Shown: positions 22,499 to 34,700 of the stretch, piece by piece
How positions within the stretch are numbered: position 1 is the first letter of the stretch
Layout of the letters: the number at the start of each line of letters is the position of its first letter
Position numbers and translations under genes: made by a program
Assembly: GCA_003216435.1 (NCBI GenBank)
Contig: QCIW01000009.1
Location: forward strand, 1 to 44,282
DNA from: Prochlorococcus sp. AG-402-N21
GTDB taxonomy: Bacteria; Cyanobacteriota; Cyanobacteriia; PCC-6307; Cyanobiaceae
DNA: 44,282 nucleotides
Reading direction: 5' to 3'
The notes under the pieces: model-generated
Told to the model about the DNA's origin: nothing
The model's database searches: none
Seen by the model: only the letters and a program-made list of their open reading frames with translations

Positions 22499-22663
22499 AG
22501 GATTAAGAATAGCAAGTTGTTTAATAAATTCAGCCAACTGATTATCTTAAATATTTCAAACCTCTATAAGTAAGAGTTATTGATGCCTTTTCTACAAGAG
22601 TGCAATAAACGAAAGCTTTTCCATTAAAAAACATATTTACCATGATGATGCAGTCTCCTTTCA

Positions 22664-22750
22664 AACGCTCAAGTCCCCGTCCTCTGGCTTGAGTCGAACT
22701 GCGGTCTACGAGTAGCAGATCGGACGATTAGGTAGTCATAGCTACTCTTT
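22664..22750 (-). other. tRNA-like structured remnant
   Basis: Read on the minus strand, the order of parts recalls a tRNA: GAGTAGC stem, a D-arm-like stretch, an anticodon-like arm around CTACTCG, a T-loop-like GTTCGACTC, and a tail AGAGGAC. Stems are poor (the T-stem does not pair), so it is not a working tRNA. Inverted repeats GAGTAGC/GCTACTC and CTCAAG/CTTGAG are perfect. It could be a decayed tRNA or a small structured RNA. The rest of 22499-22803 shows nothing else. Confidence 0.25.
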
Positions 22751-22803
22751 ATTTATAGTATTTATACTTAAGAATGTCAAGAACTGGCGATTGGGGAGAT
22801 GCC

Positions 22804-23016
22804 TCAACAGCACTCACAATCACTTTCACCTTCGGATGATGGGTTCTCGAATGCATCGGCAATATCTCTAAGCATTAAAGCTATAAACTCTGGAGGGCAT
22901 TGAAGCTCATTCATATGGGAAGCGCATTGTTGGGCTATTCCCTGCATAGCTGGAAGAATTATTTTATCCACTTGCTCTTCAGTTGGCTTCCAAGTCGCTT
23001 GGCACTGATCAGCCAT
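22804..23016 (-). CDS. 70-aa protein with Cys-rich tail, unknown
   Basis: 70 aa: helical (EEQVDKIILPAMQGIAQQC), with PPEFIALMLRDIADAFENP and a C-terminal acidic, Cys-ended tail (GESDCECC). Seven Cys in total could hold a metal cluster or zinc. ATG at 23016. No recognised family. Confidence 0.5.
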   Translation of the reverse strand: MADQCQATWKPTEEQVDKIILPAMQGIAQQCASHMNELQCPPEFIALMLRDIADAFENPSSEGESDCECC

Positions 23017-23149
23017 GAATTAGTAATGATCGTATGAGCACATTATGGCAACTAGTTAATTTTCTTGTTTGTGCATGACACTTTTCCTCGCATTTAGGAG
23101 GATCTTTGGTTGACATTTATTTAGGTATTTAGGAGCTCAAAAACTAGTT

Positions 23150-23338
23150 TTATGCTGCTAGATTTCCTCTCAAACCTCTATCCCTACAGCCTTTAAACCA
23201 TACAGGTCTAGGAAGAAGTCTATTCTCTTGATACAAGTGACCTGTCTCTGAATAAGGCTTCGCAACATTTGAAGCTTCTGCAAGAACTGCTTTGTAATCC
23301 TTCATTGAAAGAACACTTCGAGTGGATTTAGAAGTCAT
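23150..23338 (-). CDS. 62-aa conserved small protein (paralogue 2)
   Basis: 62 aa and ungapped against the protein at 9278 (42 identical residues by eye). The conserved ETGHL, LLPRP.WFKG and RDRGLRG segments suggest a compact functional surface. The roughly 50 bases upstream of the ATG are also similar between the copies, so promoter and gene were duplicated as a unit. It is divergent from the EVE gene across about 240 bases. Function unknown. Confidence 0.65.
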   Translation of the reverse strand: MTSKSTRSVLSMKDYKAVLAEASNVAKPYSETGHLYQENRLLPRPVWFKGCRDRGLRGNLAA

Positions 23339-23458
23339 AGTTCTTGGCTGTTTTATAGATGATGAGCTAATAATCAGATAATGACGTTCAGAGCGAGCTT
23401 TTCCTAAAGAATATGTGGAAGATCAGTTTTTTATAATTCTGGACTTTTGAGATTTCCT

Positions 23459-23579
23459 ATCAGTTGCGATCTGTTAGCTATTAGTAATAGAAACCTGATT
23501 GAAATAGAATAAAGAAATAGGGGTGAGAATGTTAAGCCATCCACACACCATCCACACATCGCAATATCGCTGAGATCCC
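23459..23579 (+). repeat. EVE-gene leader, duplicated at 22338
   Basis: The leader of the intact EVE gene; its counterpart lies at 22338-22447. It includes a short internal tandem duplication (CCATCCACAC twice) absent from the other copy. Presumably contains the promoter. Confidence 0.7.
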
Positions 23580-24056
23580 ATGGCACCAAAGGAGATTAAC
23601 TACTGGCTAATGAAGAGTGAGCCTGATGTCTACGGAATAGAAGATCTTCAGGAAGAAAAAATAACCTTGTGGGACGGCATTAGAAATTATCAAGCAAGAA
23701 ACTTTATGCGATCCATGAAGGTCCAAGATAAAGCATTTTTTTATCACTCAAACTGCAAACCGCCTGGAATAATTGGACTAATGGAAGTAATAGAAAAAAA
23801 CATAGTAGATCCCACACAATTTGATCCCAAATCAAAGTACTTCGACCCGAAATCTTCACATGAAACTCCTAGGTGGGACTGCGCTAAATTAAAATATTTA
23901 GGCAGGTTTAAATCACTTTTAAGTTTAAAAAAACTCACAGAAATATATAATTCTGAACAGTTGAAGGTTGTAAAAAGAGGCAATAGATTATCAATAATGC
24001 CAGTTCCAAAAGAAACTGCAATTGATTTACTAGAGATTCTTGGTGAACTAATTTAA
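23580..24056 (+). CDS. EVE-domain protein (Thy28/YTH-like fold)
   Basis: 158 aa, full-length single EVE domain. Signatures: NYWLMKSEPDVYGIEDL at the start, then LWDGIRNYQARNFMRSMK, FFYHSNCKPPGIIGLMEV, DPKSKYFDPKSS and a C-terminal RLSIMPVPKETAIDLLEIL. EVE proteins read modified bases in DNA or RNA through an aromatic pocket; the Trp/Tyr residues are kept. Three stubs of its 5' end occur elsewhere in the window. ATG at 23580; it converges on the DUF2811 gene. Confidence 0.88.
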   Translation: MAPKEINYWLMKSEPDVYGIEDLQEEKITLWDGIRNYQARNFMRSMKVQDKAFFYHSNCKPPGIIGLMEVIEKNIVDPTQFDPKSKYFDPKSSHETPRWDCAKLKYLGRFKSLLSLKKLTEIYNSEQLKVVKRGNRLSIMPVPKETAIDLLEILGELI

Positions 24057-24081
24057 GGCAAAATAAAGTCTCAAATTTATA

Positions 24082-24360
24082 CTAATTATCAAACGAGTGA
24101 AGACCAAACATATTCCCTACATATAAACGAGTAATAGATCGTGTCTGAACTCCATTCTGAACAAGAAATCCCGCTAATGCTGCCTGTATCAATCTATATT
24201 GATCCCAGTTTGGATATCTCTCAATGAATTTATTCATTGCCACCTGAATAGAAACTGGTACATCAGCTTGAAAACTAACTACAGATTCAAAATCTTTTTT
24301 TTCAGAATCATTGTCAGCACATTTTTCGATGCTCATCGCTTTTAAATCAACCAATGTCAT
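24082..24360 (-). CDS. DUF2811 cyanobacterial protein
   Basis: 92 aa. The second half is the DUF2811 signature: VSFQADVPVSIQVAMNKFIE, then YPNWDQYRLIQAALAGFLVQ and RSITRLYVGNMF. The family is restricted to cyanobacteria and of unknown function. The N-terminal 28 residues are variable. ATG at 24360. Confidence 0.82.
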   Translation of the reverse strand: MTLVDLKAMSIEKCADNDSEKKDFESVVSFQADVPVSIQVAMNKFIERYPNWDQYRLIQAALAGFLVQNGVQTRSITRLYVGNMFGLHSFDN

Positions 24361-24468
24361 AAAAATCTTCTTTTACAATCACTAGTTGATCACAAATAGA
24401 GGAATAAGTCATCAGCTAATTAATCTCCTATTCTCGAGCAATCCCAAACAAAGACAATAGTAATTGCA

Positions 24469-24627
24469 ATGACTTTCAAGGATGAAAAAATCAATTCTCG
24501 AAATCACCCTCAAACTGTAATCAAAACATACAAAAAAGGTAATTTTCCACAAATCTACTGGGGCATCAAGTTTGCAAGCAAAAATCCTGTGGAAAAACTG
24601 TGCAATACCAATTCAAAGTCTGGGTAG
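24469..24627 (+). CDS. Putative 52-aa protein overlapping two DnaA-box-like sites
   Basis: ATG at 24469, basic and aromatic (QTVIKTYKKGNFPQIYWG, IKFASKNPVEKLCNTNSK). The composition looks coding, but there is no ribosome site and no family. Within it lie TTTTCCACA (24543-24551) and TGTGGAAAA (24588-24596), facing each other. The open frame may be incidental to those sites, or the sites incidental to the gene. Confidence 0.35.
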   Translation: MTFKDEKINSRNHPQTVIKTYKKGNFPQIYWGIKFASKNPVEKLCNTNSKSG

Positions 24628-24660
24628 AGAGATACAAATCTTTGCGATTTTCAATAAGGA

Positions 24661-25038
24661 TTATTGATAGGAATCCCACATTTTTCTCACTGCCAAAACA
24701 AAAGTTTGAGCAGTTTGTGTAGGCCAATACATTTCAAAGCTCCTTATTTGAGATCTATTCCCATTGAAAATTAATTTCAAGCTCCAAGAATCTTTTCCTC
24801 CATCAAGAGATGCCCACCAATTCTCTCTCTCCATTTCTAAATTGATCGATTCTTCTGCCAGTAATTGATTTTGATATTCCTTGTGTTGATCTATTAAATC
24901 AAATAAAAGTGGCACCATAGAAAGCCACTCATCATTAGTAATTTCAACAGAACAAAATTCTGACCCAATCAAAATAGAAAATTCACCTCTTGAGGAATCT
25001 TCAACTAAACGCCAACCTGAGCCCTCCTCTTTCCTCAA
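24661..25038 (-). CDS. DUF1818 cyanobacterial protein
   Basis: 125 aa of the DUF1818 family, found in cyanobacteria and usually next to rpoZ, as here (4-base gap). Marks: EGSGWRLVEDSSRGEFSILI, then WLSMVPLLFDLIDQ, and the Trp-rich region ENWWASLDGGKDSWSLKLI. No membrane segment. Function unknown. The first codons follow directly on the rpoZ stop, so the two are certainly co-transcribed. Confidence 0.82.
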   Translation of the reverse strand: MRKEEGSGWRLVEDSSRGEFSILIGSEFCSVEITNDEWLSMVPLLFDLIDQHKEYQNQLLAEESINLEMERENWWASLDGGKDSWSLKLIFNGNRSQIRSFEMYWPTQTAQTFVLAVRKMWDSYQ

Positions 25039-25042
25039 AGTT

Positions 25043-25270
25043 TCATCCTGGTAACAAATCAGGTTGATCTTGCTCGTCGCTTAATTCAACTATGGCTCTT
25101 TGTACTGGCTTCACAGTTGATTCCTCTAGTAAGCCATCAAAGTCATCAAATCTTCTCTGCTTTGCTCTGAAAGCAATTTTGACGGTTGTTAAATAACGGT
25201 TGGGTGCCTGACGGATAAGGCTTTCTCCTCGTTTTGCTAGATCTTTTGAATTAATTCCTGAGGAAATCAC
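25043..25270 (-). CDS. rpoZ: RNA polymerase omega subunit, cyanobacterial type
   Basis: 75 aa. Omega helps assemble the beta-prime subunit into RNA polymerase. The cyanobacterial type is recognisable by the near-invariant run [20 protein letters not shown], followed by [19 protein letters not shown] and the tail [12 protein letters not shown] at 25270. A TTTTCCACA motif lies just upstream (25283-25291). Confidence 0.92.
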   Translation of the reverse strand: MISSGINSKDLAKRGESLIRQAPNRYLTTVKIAFRAKQRRFDDFDGLLEESTVKPVQRAIVELSDEQDQPDLLPG

Positions 25271-25443
25271 GTTACAAACTCATTTTCCACATTCTAAATG
25301 AAAAAGAGAGCAATGAATCTATTCTTTAAATTTCCAACTTAATATCTTGGCTTATTATCTTTGAAATTAAAAACCTTCGGTTCAGAGTTCAATTGATTTG
25401 GTCAAGCACTCATCTATTCCCATAAACCAAAAAGACTTTTAAT

Positions 25444-27057
25444 TTGGAAAAAGAAAACACAATCACCAATAATTCTTACATTCCAAGAGAGAAAGGGACC
25501 TTGGCTATTGACCTTGGCAACTCCACAACAGTTGTTGCATTTCAGAATGAGAATAATTCACAAATACAATTACTTAATCTGGCCCCACTCTGCAGAGAAC
25601 CTGGTCAAATCCCAAGCATCGTCTGGTCCTCAACTGAATGTCCTCCTTATAAAGCTATTGGGAATGAAGTCGTTCAATTAGGCTTAGAAGAATCCCAAGA
25701 AGCAAATATTATAAGTGACTTTAAAAGATGGATTTGCGCACCTAATCAACCAATTATCAAAAACCCATCCATTTCTCCAGAAAAAGCTGGAGAAATTTTG
25801 ATTCACGAAATTTGGAAGAAAATACCCCATCAATTAGAAGTCAAAAGACTTGTTTTAACAGCCCCTGTAGAAACATACAGAAAGTACAGATGCTGGCTCT
25901 TTGAGGTTTGTAAGGATCTACAAGTTAGTGAAATTGCTCTAGTAGATGAACCAACTGCAGCCGCAATGGGGGCAGGCCTAGCTCCTGGTTCAAAATTATT
26001 AGTTGTAGATATTGGGGGCAGCACAATAGATATGTCTCTCGTAGAGCTGCAAGGTGGAGAGGGGAAAGCAGAACCTGTAGCTCAATTACTTCGATTTGGA
26101 GGACATGACCTCGCCGAAAAAAGTAATCAGATATTGCGCTGTGCAAAAGTATTAGGAAAAGCAGGACAACGTATAGGAGGAAGAGATATAGATAGATGGA
26201 TTGCAAATCATTTATCACCAAATACTCCTATAACTGAAAGTCTTTTAAATTCAGCTGAAAGGCTAAAATGCAAACTAAGTGAACCTGAACTCAAAGAAAC
26301 AAAAATACTTGTAGAAAAATTCAATAATTCCTCAAAATCAAATTCTCAAGAGCTTCGCCTATGCAAACAAGATCTCGAACAATTACTCAAAGATAGAGGT
26401 TTCCTGAAAAGTTTAGAAACACTTTTAAAACATACTCTTGCAAGCGGCATATCAAACAGTTGTGCTCTTACAGATATAGACAAAATCGTTCTCGTAGGGG
26501 GAGGAGCTCGTATCCCTCTAATTAAAAAATGGTTAAAAGACCAATGTGCACCCGTACCATTACTTACCCCTCCCCCTATTGAAACTGTTGCAGTAGGAGC
26601 CCTTAATCTCACTCCTGGAGTTACGGTGCGAGATGTACTCCAAAAAGGAGTATCACTGCGCTGCTGGGATCAAAAAAATAAGATTCATATGTGGCACCCT
26701 CTTTTTATTGCAGGCCAACCTTGGCCTACAACAAAGCCTCTAGAAATTATTCTCGCCGCAAGTAAAGTAAATCAACAAGAAATTGAATTAAAAATTGGGG
26801 AACCGGATTTTGAGGGCGCAAATGAAGTGATATATATCGATGGAATTCCCACAATTAAAGAAGGTCCCCAAAAACCAACAATCAGAGAATCTTTTAATAG
26901 AAATATTTCAATTCTTCTTAGCAACCCTGCTCAACCAGGAGAAGATTGCTTAAAACTCCAGTTCAGTATTAACAATGACTGTGAATTAAATGTTGCAGGA
27001 AATGAGCTTAAGAGTTCAGAAGAAATTCAACCGAGAAATCTTGGTTCAATAAGATGA
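25444..27057 (+). CDS. Hsp70/DnaK-like ATPase protein
   Basis: 537 aa from a TTG at 25444; no ATG precedes the fold. The Hsp70-type nucleotide domain is clear: phosphate-1 LAIDLGNSTTVVAF (residues 19-32), connect-1 ALVDEPTAAAMGAG, phosphate-2 LVVDIGGSTIDMSL, and adenosine loop LVGGGARIPLIKKWL. The C-terminal 140 residues are shorter and unlike the canonical substrate domain of DnaK. Probably a cyanobacterial Hsp70-like accessory chaperone; substrate unknown. Confidence 0.82.
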   Translation: MEKENTITNNSYIPREKGTLAIDLGNSTTVVAFQNENNSQIQLLNLAPLCREPGQIPSIVWSSTECPPYKAIGNEVVQLGLEESQEANIISDFKRWICAPNQPIIKNPSISPEKAGEILIHEIWKKIPHQLEVKRLVLTAPVETYRKYRCWLFEVCKDLQVSEIALVDEPTAAAMGAGLAPGSKLLVVDIGGSTIDMSLVELQGGEGKAEPVAQLLRFGGHDLAEKSNQILRCAKVLGKAGQRIGGRDIDRWIANHLSPNTPITESLLNSAERLKCKLSEPELKETKILVEKFNNSSKSNSQELRLCKQDLEQLLKDRGFLKSLETLLKHTLASGISNSCALTDIDKIVLVGGGARIPLIKKWLKDQCAPVPLLTPPPIETVAVGALNLTPGVTVRDVLQKGVSLRCWDQKNKIHMWHPLFIAGQPWPTTKPLEIILAASKVNQQEIELKIGEPDFEGANEVIYIDGIPTIKEGPQKPTIRESFNRNISILLSNPAQPGEDCLKLQFSINNDCELNVAGNELKSSEEIQPRNLGSIR

Positions 27058-27083
27058 GATTTAGTAATAAAAAAATTAGATTT

Positions 27084-27638
27084 TTAATTCAAAATTTTCC
27101 GAAGAAAGACACCTTCCTCTCCATCAACTTCTTTCAGTCTTAATTCAATAGATTCATTACGACTTGTTGGGACAAGTCTTCCACAAAAATCTGGTTGAAT
27201 AGGTACCTCCCTATGTCCTCTATCAATCATAGTTAAAAGCATTACTTTCTTAGCCCTTCCCCATGATTGAAGAGCTTCAAGCGCTGCTCTTATAGTCCTT
27301 CCAGTAAAAATAACGTCATCAACAAGAACCACTTCTTTATCTTCTACACCGGAAGGAATCTCTGTTATTTGAGGAAGACGTGTACCAACCCTAACTAGAT
27401 CATCACGATGAAAAGTTGGATCAAGAATTCCTTGCTCAAATTTCTGATTAGTCATTTTCTCAAGTTCTTTAGCTAAAGCCTTTGAAAGATGAGCTCCTCT
27501 AGTAGGTATTCCTAGAATCAAAACACTTGTAGGATCTGAAATATTTTCCAGAACCTGAGAGGCAAGTCTCTTAAGTACTAGGACAACCTCTTGTTCTGAG
27601 AGAATCTCCACCCTATGCTCTTTAGAAGAATTAATCAT
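27084..27638 (-). CDS. pyrR: PyrR, pyrimidine regulator and uracil phosphoribosyltransferase
   Basis: 184 aa from the ATG at 27638; a TTG at 27653 with AGGA before it is an alternative. PyrR has uracil phosphoribosyltransferase activity and in some bacteria attenuates pyr mRNA. Motifs: LGIPTRGAHLSKALA, the PRPP loop VVLVDDVIFTGRTIRAAL, and MIDRGHREVPIQPDFCGR. Length is normal. Convergent with the Hsp70-like gene and divergent from gpmI. Confidence 0.88.
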   Translation of the reverse strand: MINSSKEHRVEILSEQEVVLVLKRLASQVLENISDPTSVLILGIPTRGAHLSKALAKELEKMTNQKFEQGILDPTFHRDDLVRVGTRLPQITEIPSGVEDKEVVLVDDVIFTGRTIRAALEALQSWGRAKKVMLLTMIDRGHREVPIQPDFCGRLVPTSRNESIELRLKEVDGEEGVFLRKILN

Positions 27639-27803
27639 CTCGAAAAATTCCAAATTAAATTTCCTACCGCCATGAGATTAACCGAGGAACTTGTTTCAAT
27701 TAATTCGCAAAAGCTAACGGATGTTTTGATAAATAGCCTCAAGGCCAAATAACAAGTAATTTGATATTCAAGAGTTTTTTTTTAATAGGAATCAATCTCT
27801 TTA

Positions 27804-29426
27804 ATGACAGAGGGCAATTCAGCTATTTCAATAAACTCCAAGCAAGTGGCACCAGTAGTTCTGGCAATACTTGACGGTTGGGGGCATCGAGAGGAATTCG
27901 AGCACAATGCTGTAAAAGCTGCCGAGACTCCCGTAATAGATGCGCTTTGGGAAGCTTATCCTCATACTTTCATACAAGCCAGTGGGGCAGATGTTGGACT
28001 ACCTGATGGCCAAATGGGCAACTCAGAAGTCGGCCATTTGACTATTGGAGCAGGGAGAATCTTTCAACAAGAACTAGTAAGAATTAGTAATGCTGTCCGC
28101 CACGGACTTTTAAACCAGATCAATGCTCTTAATGAAATTGCAGAGTTTTTAAAAAAAAGTAATGGGAATCTTCATATTATTGGCCTCTGCTCCGATGGAG
28201 GAGTTCATAGTCATATCAAACACCTTTGTGGCCTTTTAGATTGGGCATCTTCTAAAAAGCTAAACAAATTACTCTTGCATGCAATTACTGATGGGAGAGA
28301 CACACCAGCTAAAAGTGCATCAAAATACTTAGAAATAGTAGACAAGTCATTTAAATCATATGGGATTGGAGAACTTGCTAGTTTATGCGGACGATATTGG
28401 GCAATGGATCGAGATAACAGGTGGGAAAGGACTTCCAAGGCATTTGATTTACTGACTAATCCTGAAATTCCTCTTTCAAATTCAACTTGGTCTGATGCTC
28501 TGAAAGAAAGTTATTCAAAAGATATTACAGATGAATTTTTAGAGCCTGTCAGGCTAAAACCGTTCTATTTCAAAGATGGTGATGCTGTGATCATGTTTAA
28601 TTTTCGACCTGATAGAGCCCGCCAAATAATAAAAGCAATTACCCTCAGTGATTTTGATGGGTTTCAAAGAACACACTCTCCAAAAGTTAAGACTTTAACC
28701 TTTACCCAATATGAAGCAAATCTTCCTGTCTCAATTGCCTTCCCACCAGAATCACTAAATCATTTACTTGGTCAGGTTGTTTCCGAGAACGGTCTACTGC
28801 AATACAGAACAGCAGAGACGGAAAAATATCCACATGTTACCTATTTCTTAAATGGAGGTATAGAGAAGCCACTCCCTGGCGAGGATCGTCACCTTGTCCC
28901 TTCACCAAGAGTTGCTACGTATGACCTACAACCAGAAATGTCAGCCGATGAATTAACACAAACATGCAAACAAGCCTTGGAAAAGGGAATCTATTCTTTA
29001 GTGATTATCAACTTTGCCAACCCTGATATGGTTGGCCACACAGGGAATATGGAAGCAGCTTTAAAAGCAATCAACAAAGTAGATAGTTGCATAGGGCTAC
29101 TCCTTGACTCAATAGGAAAAATGGGAGGAACTTTATTAATTACGGCAGATCATGGAAATGCTGAACTTATGCAGGGAGAAAATGGTGAACCATGGACAGC
29201 ACATACAACCAATCCGGTTCCAGTAATTCTTGTTGAGGGTGAAAAAATTAAATTAAAGGGATATGGTAATGACATCCGCTTACGAGAAGGTGGTGGCCTT
29301 TCCGATTTAGCTCCTACACTTCTTCATCTTTTAAATTTACCTAAGCCTGATGCTATGACAGGCTCATCTTTAATTGAGCCTGCAGAGACACCAGCTGTTT
29401 CCTCTAGAATCCCTCAACACGTATAA
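27804..29426 (+). CDS. gpmI: Cofactor-independent phosphoglycerate mutase
   Basis: 540 aa. Interconverts 3- and 2-phosphoglycerate in glycolysis through a phosphoserine. Visible: the metal-site [16 protein letters not shown]; active-site Ser in [15 protein letters not shown] (near residue 73); [30 protein letters not shown]; and the second metal site [11 protein letters not shown], then [12 protein letters not shown]. Length typical. The stop is ten bases before the secG ATG, so the two form an operon, a linkage common in cyanobacteria. Confidence 0.95.
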   Translation: MTEGNSAISINSKQVAPVVLAILDGWGHREEFEHNAVKAAETPVIDALWEAYPHTFIQASGADVGLPDGQMGNSEVGHLTIGAGRIFQQELVRISNAVRHGLLNQINALNEIAEFLKKSNGNLHIIGLCSDGGVHSHIKHLCGLLDWASSKKLNKLLLHAITDGRDTPAKSASKYLEIVDKSFKSYGIGELASLCGRYWAMDRDNRWERTSKAFDLLTNPEIPLSNSTWSDALKESYSKDITDEFLEPVRLKPFYFKDGDAVIMFNFRPDRARQIIKAITLSDFDGFQRTHSPKVKTLTFTQYEANLPVSIAFPPESLNHLLGQVVSENGLLQYRTAETEKYPHVTYFLNGGIEKPLPGEDRHLVPSPRVATYDLQPEMSADELTQTCKQALEKGIYSLVIINFANPDMVGHTGNMEAALKAINKVDSCIGLLLDSIGKMGGTLLITADHGNAELMQGENGEPWTAHTTNPVPVILVEGEKIKLKGYGNDIRLREGGGLSDLAPTLLHLLNLPKPDAMTGSSLIEPAETPAVSSRIPQHV

Positions 29427-29436
29427 AGCACCCATC

Positions 29437-29667
29437 ATGATTATTTCTTTTCTTTCTTGGGTATGGATCGGCACTGGGCTTTTATTGATACTTTTAGTGC
29501 TTTTACATAGCCCTAAAGGAGATGGGATGGGCGGCTTGGCTGCGAGTGGAAGCTCAATGTTCTCCAGCGCAAGCAGTGCAGAGTCAACACTGAATAAAGC
29601 TACTTGGACCTGCTTGACCGTATTTTTGGTGTTAGCAATTATTCTCAGTGCTGGCTGGTTAAATTAA
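29437..29667 (+). CDS. secG: SecG, protein translocase subunit
   Basis: 76 aa from the ATG at 29437 (the frame extends upstream into gpmI). Two transmembrane helices (WVWIGTGLLLILLVLLHSP and TCLTVFLVLAIILSAGWL) flank the SecG loop KGDGMGGLAASGSSMFSS. It joins SecY and SecE in the membrane channel. Ten bases after gpmI. Confidence 0.92.
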   Translation: MIISFLSWVWIGTGLLLILLVLLHSPKGDGMGGLAASGSSMFSSASSAESTLNKATWTCLTVFLVLAIILSAGWLN

Positions 29668-29836
29668 TTTGGATCGATTTTCCTCGAAAACTCTAAAGTC
29701 AATAAACCAGCGGGATAAAAAGACTTGTTTTTAAAACTATCGCATTTTAAATTTTATTTAAACATCTAAAATCATTCAATCAAAGGTACTATCGGCATAA
29801 ATTGTCTTTAACCTACCTAGAAGTAGTCAATAAAAA

Positions 29837-29859
29837 AGGGCTGATTAAAAATCAGCCCT
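29837..29859 (-). terminator. Rho-independent terminator of groES-groEL
   Basis: Perfect 10-bp stem AGGGCTGATT / AATCAGCCCT with a 3-base loop. On the minus strand it is followed by TTTTTTATTG, 30 bases after the groEL stop. Confidence 0.85.
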
Positions 29860-29888
29860 AATAACTTTTGATGTTTTAAAGAACTGAA

Positions 29889-31547
<1,659 letters not shown>

Positions 31548-31596
31548 TTAAAAAAGGTTTAGGAAGTTAAAAATCAGCTTAAAAAACTGAATTGGG

Positions 31597-31908
31597 TCAG
31601 TTACAGACAGCAAGGATGTCTTTTTCAGACAACAGCACATATTCATCACCACCGATTTTGATATCAGTACCGGCATACTTGCTGTATAAAACCTTATCCC
31701 CGACTCCAACTTCAGGGGATTGACGGGAGCCGTCATCATTTCGCTTGCCAGGTCCTACCTGGGCAACCTCACCAATTTGAGGCTTTTCTTTTGCAGTATC
31801 AGGAAGGAGTATTCCTCCTGCAGTTTTGTCTTCTGATTCAGAGACTTTTACAAAAACACGGTCACCTAAAGGTTTAACGGTAGAGACACTTAGAGATACA
31901 GCTGCCAT
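31597..31908 (-). CDS. groES: Co-chaperonin GroES
   Basis: 103 aa from the ATG at 31908 (13 codons of open frame upstream are ignored). GroES caps GroEL. Motifs: [20 protein letters not shown], the mobile loop [31 protein letters not shown]. Divergent from atpD across 212 bases that should hold both promoters. Confidence 0.96.
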   Translation of the reverse strand: MAAVSLSVSTVKPLGDRVFVKVSESEDKTAGGILLPDTAKEKPQIGEVAQVGPGKRNDDGSRQSPEVGVGDKVLYSKYAGTDIKIGGDEYVLLSEKDILAVCN

Positions 31909-32120
31909 GGATAAATGCAGAAGCAAGAACAAGGCGCACAGCGCCAAAAAGGGAAGAGTATTTATTACTCATTACCAAGCACCAACTTATTCGTCTAACC
32001 ACAGTTCCACTGTGCGGTTGACCGAACCCAATAGAAAAGCAAGCCAATGAAATGGTATTGTTGCCCGGCTACTCATGAACATGCTAATTGGCGTGTTCTT
32101 CTTACAGGTTCTCTTTTTAA

Positions 32121-33581
<1,461 letters not shown>

Positions 33582-33603
33582 ACAATAGTTTTAATCACTA
33601 ATT

Positions 33604-33627
33604 AAAGCCCCTACTTACCGGGGCTTT
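33604..33627 (+). terminator. Hairpin between atpD and atpC
   Basis: Perfect 8-bp stem AAAGCCCC / GGGGCTTT with loop TACTTACC, followed by CACTTTTAC. Weak as a terminator because the T-run is short. It may set the beta:epsilon mRNA ratio (3:1 in the enzyme) by partial termination or mRNA processing. Confidence 0.55.
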
Positions 33628-33665
33628 CACTTTTACTTTCATCAAACTCCCGAAGCCCCTAAAAA

Positions 33666-34076
33666 ATGTCTCTCACCCTAAGAGTGCTTGCGCCAGACAA
33701 GAGCGTGTTTGACGGTAGCGCAGAAGAAATAATTCTCCCAAGCACTACAGGTCTTCTAGGCATATTGCCTGGTCATATTTCAATGGTAACGGCAATAGAT
33801 ACAGGAGTCCTCAGAGTACTAAACAATGGGCAATGGGATTCAATAGCTCTTATGGGAGGTTTTGCAGAAGTTGAATCTGACGAAGTTACGGTATTAGTCA
33901 ACGGAGCAGAACTGGGAAAAAATATTGATGCAAGTTCAGCAGAAGCAGAATTAGAAGATGCAAAAAATAAATTTACCCAATTAGAAGGAACAACTAATTC
34001 CACAGAAAAAGTCAAAGCCAAAGAGTCTCTAGATAAAGCTCGTGCAAGGTTCCAAGCCACAAAAACAAATAATTAA
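33666..34076 (+). CDS. atpC: ATP synthase epsilon subunit
   Basis: 136 aa, central-stalk subunit that couples rotation and inhibits ATP hydrolysis. N-terminal beta-sandwich (LRVLAPDKSVFDGSAEEIIL, LGILPGHISMVTAID) and C-terminal helical hairpin (AEAELEDAKNKFTQLEG). Full length. Downstream of atpD. Confidence 0.95.
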   Translation: MSLTLRVLAPDKSVFDGSAEEIILPSTTGLLGILPGHISMVTAIDTGVLRVLNNGQWDSIALMGGFAEVESDEVTVLVNGAELGKNIDASSAEAELEDAKNKFTQLEGTTNSTEKVKAKESLDKARARFQATKTNN

Positions 34077-34130
34077 AAATAATTTTCATTTCAATCCTTT
34101 CGTCAGCAATTCCTGTTAAAAAGTACCAAT

Positions 34131-34637
<507 letters not shown>

Positions 34638-34700
34638 TTAGTCTTCAACTAACTAACAAGCAACTAACCTAACAGTGACCAGAGCAAAAAGGGATCGAAT

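Noticed and set aside
24469-25300. Replication origin
   Set aside because: Three DnaA-box-like motifs, but no dnaN or dnaA and no AT-rich unwinding tract clearly tied to them.
31909-32120. Possible CIRCE element before groES
   Set aside because: Only a loose GAGT...ACTC pairing near 31950; the TTAGCACTC/GAGTGCTAA arms are not present.
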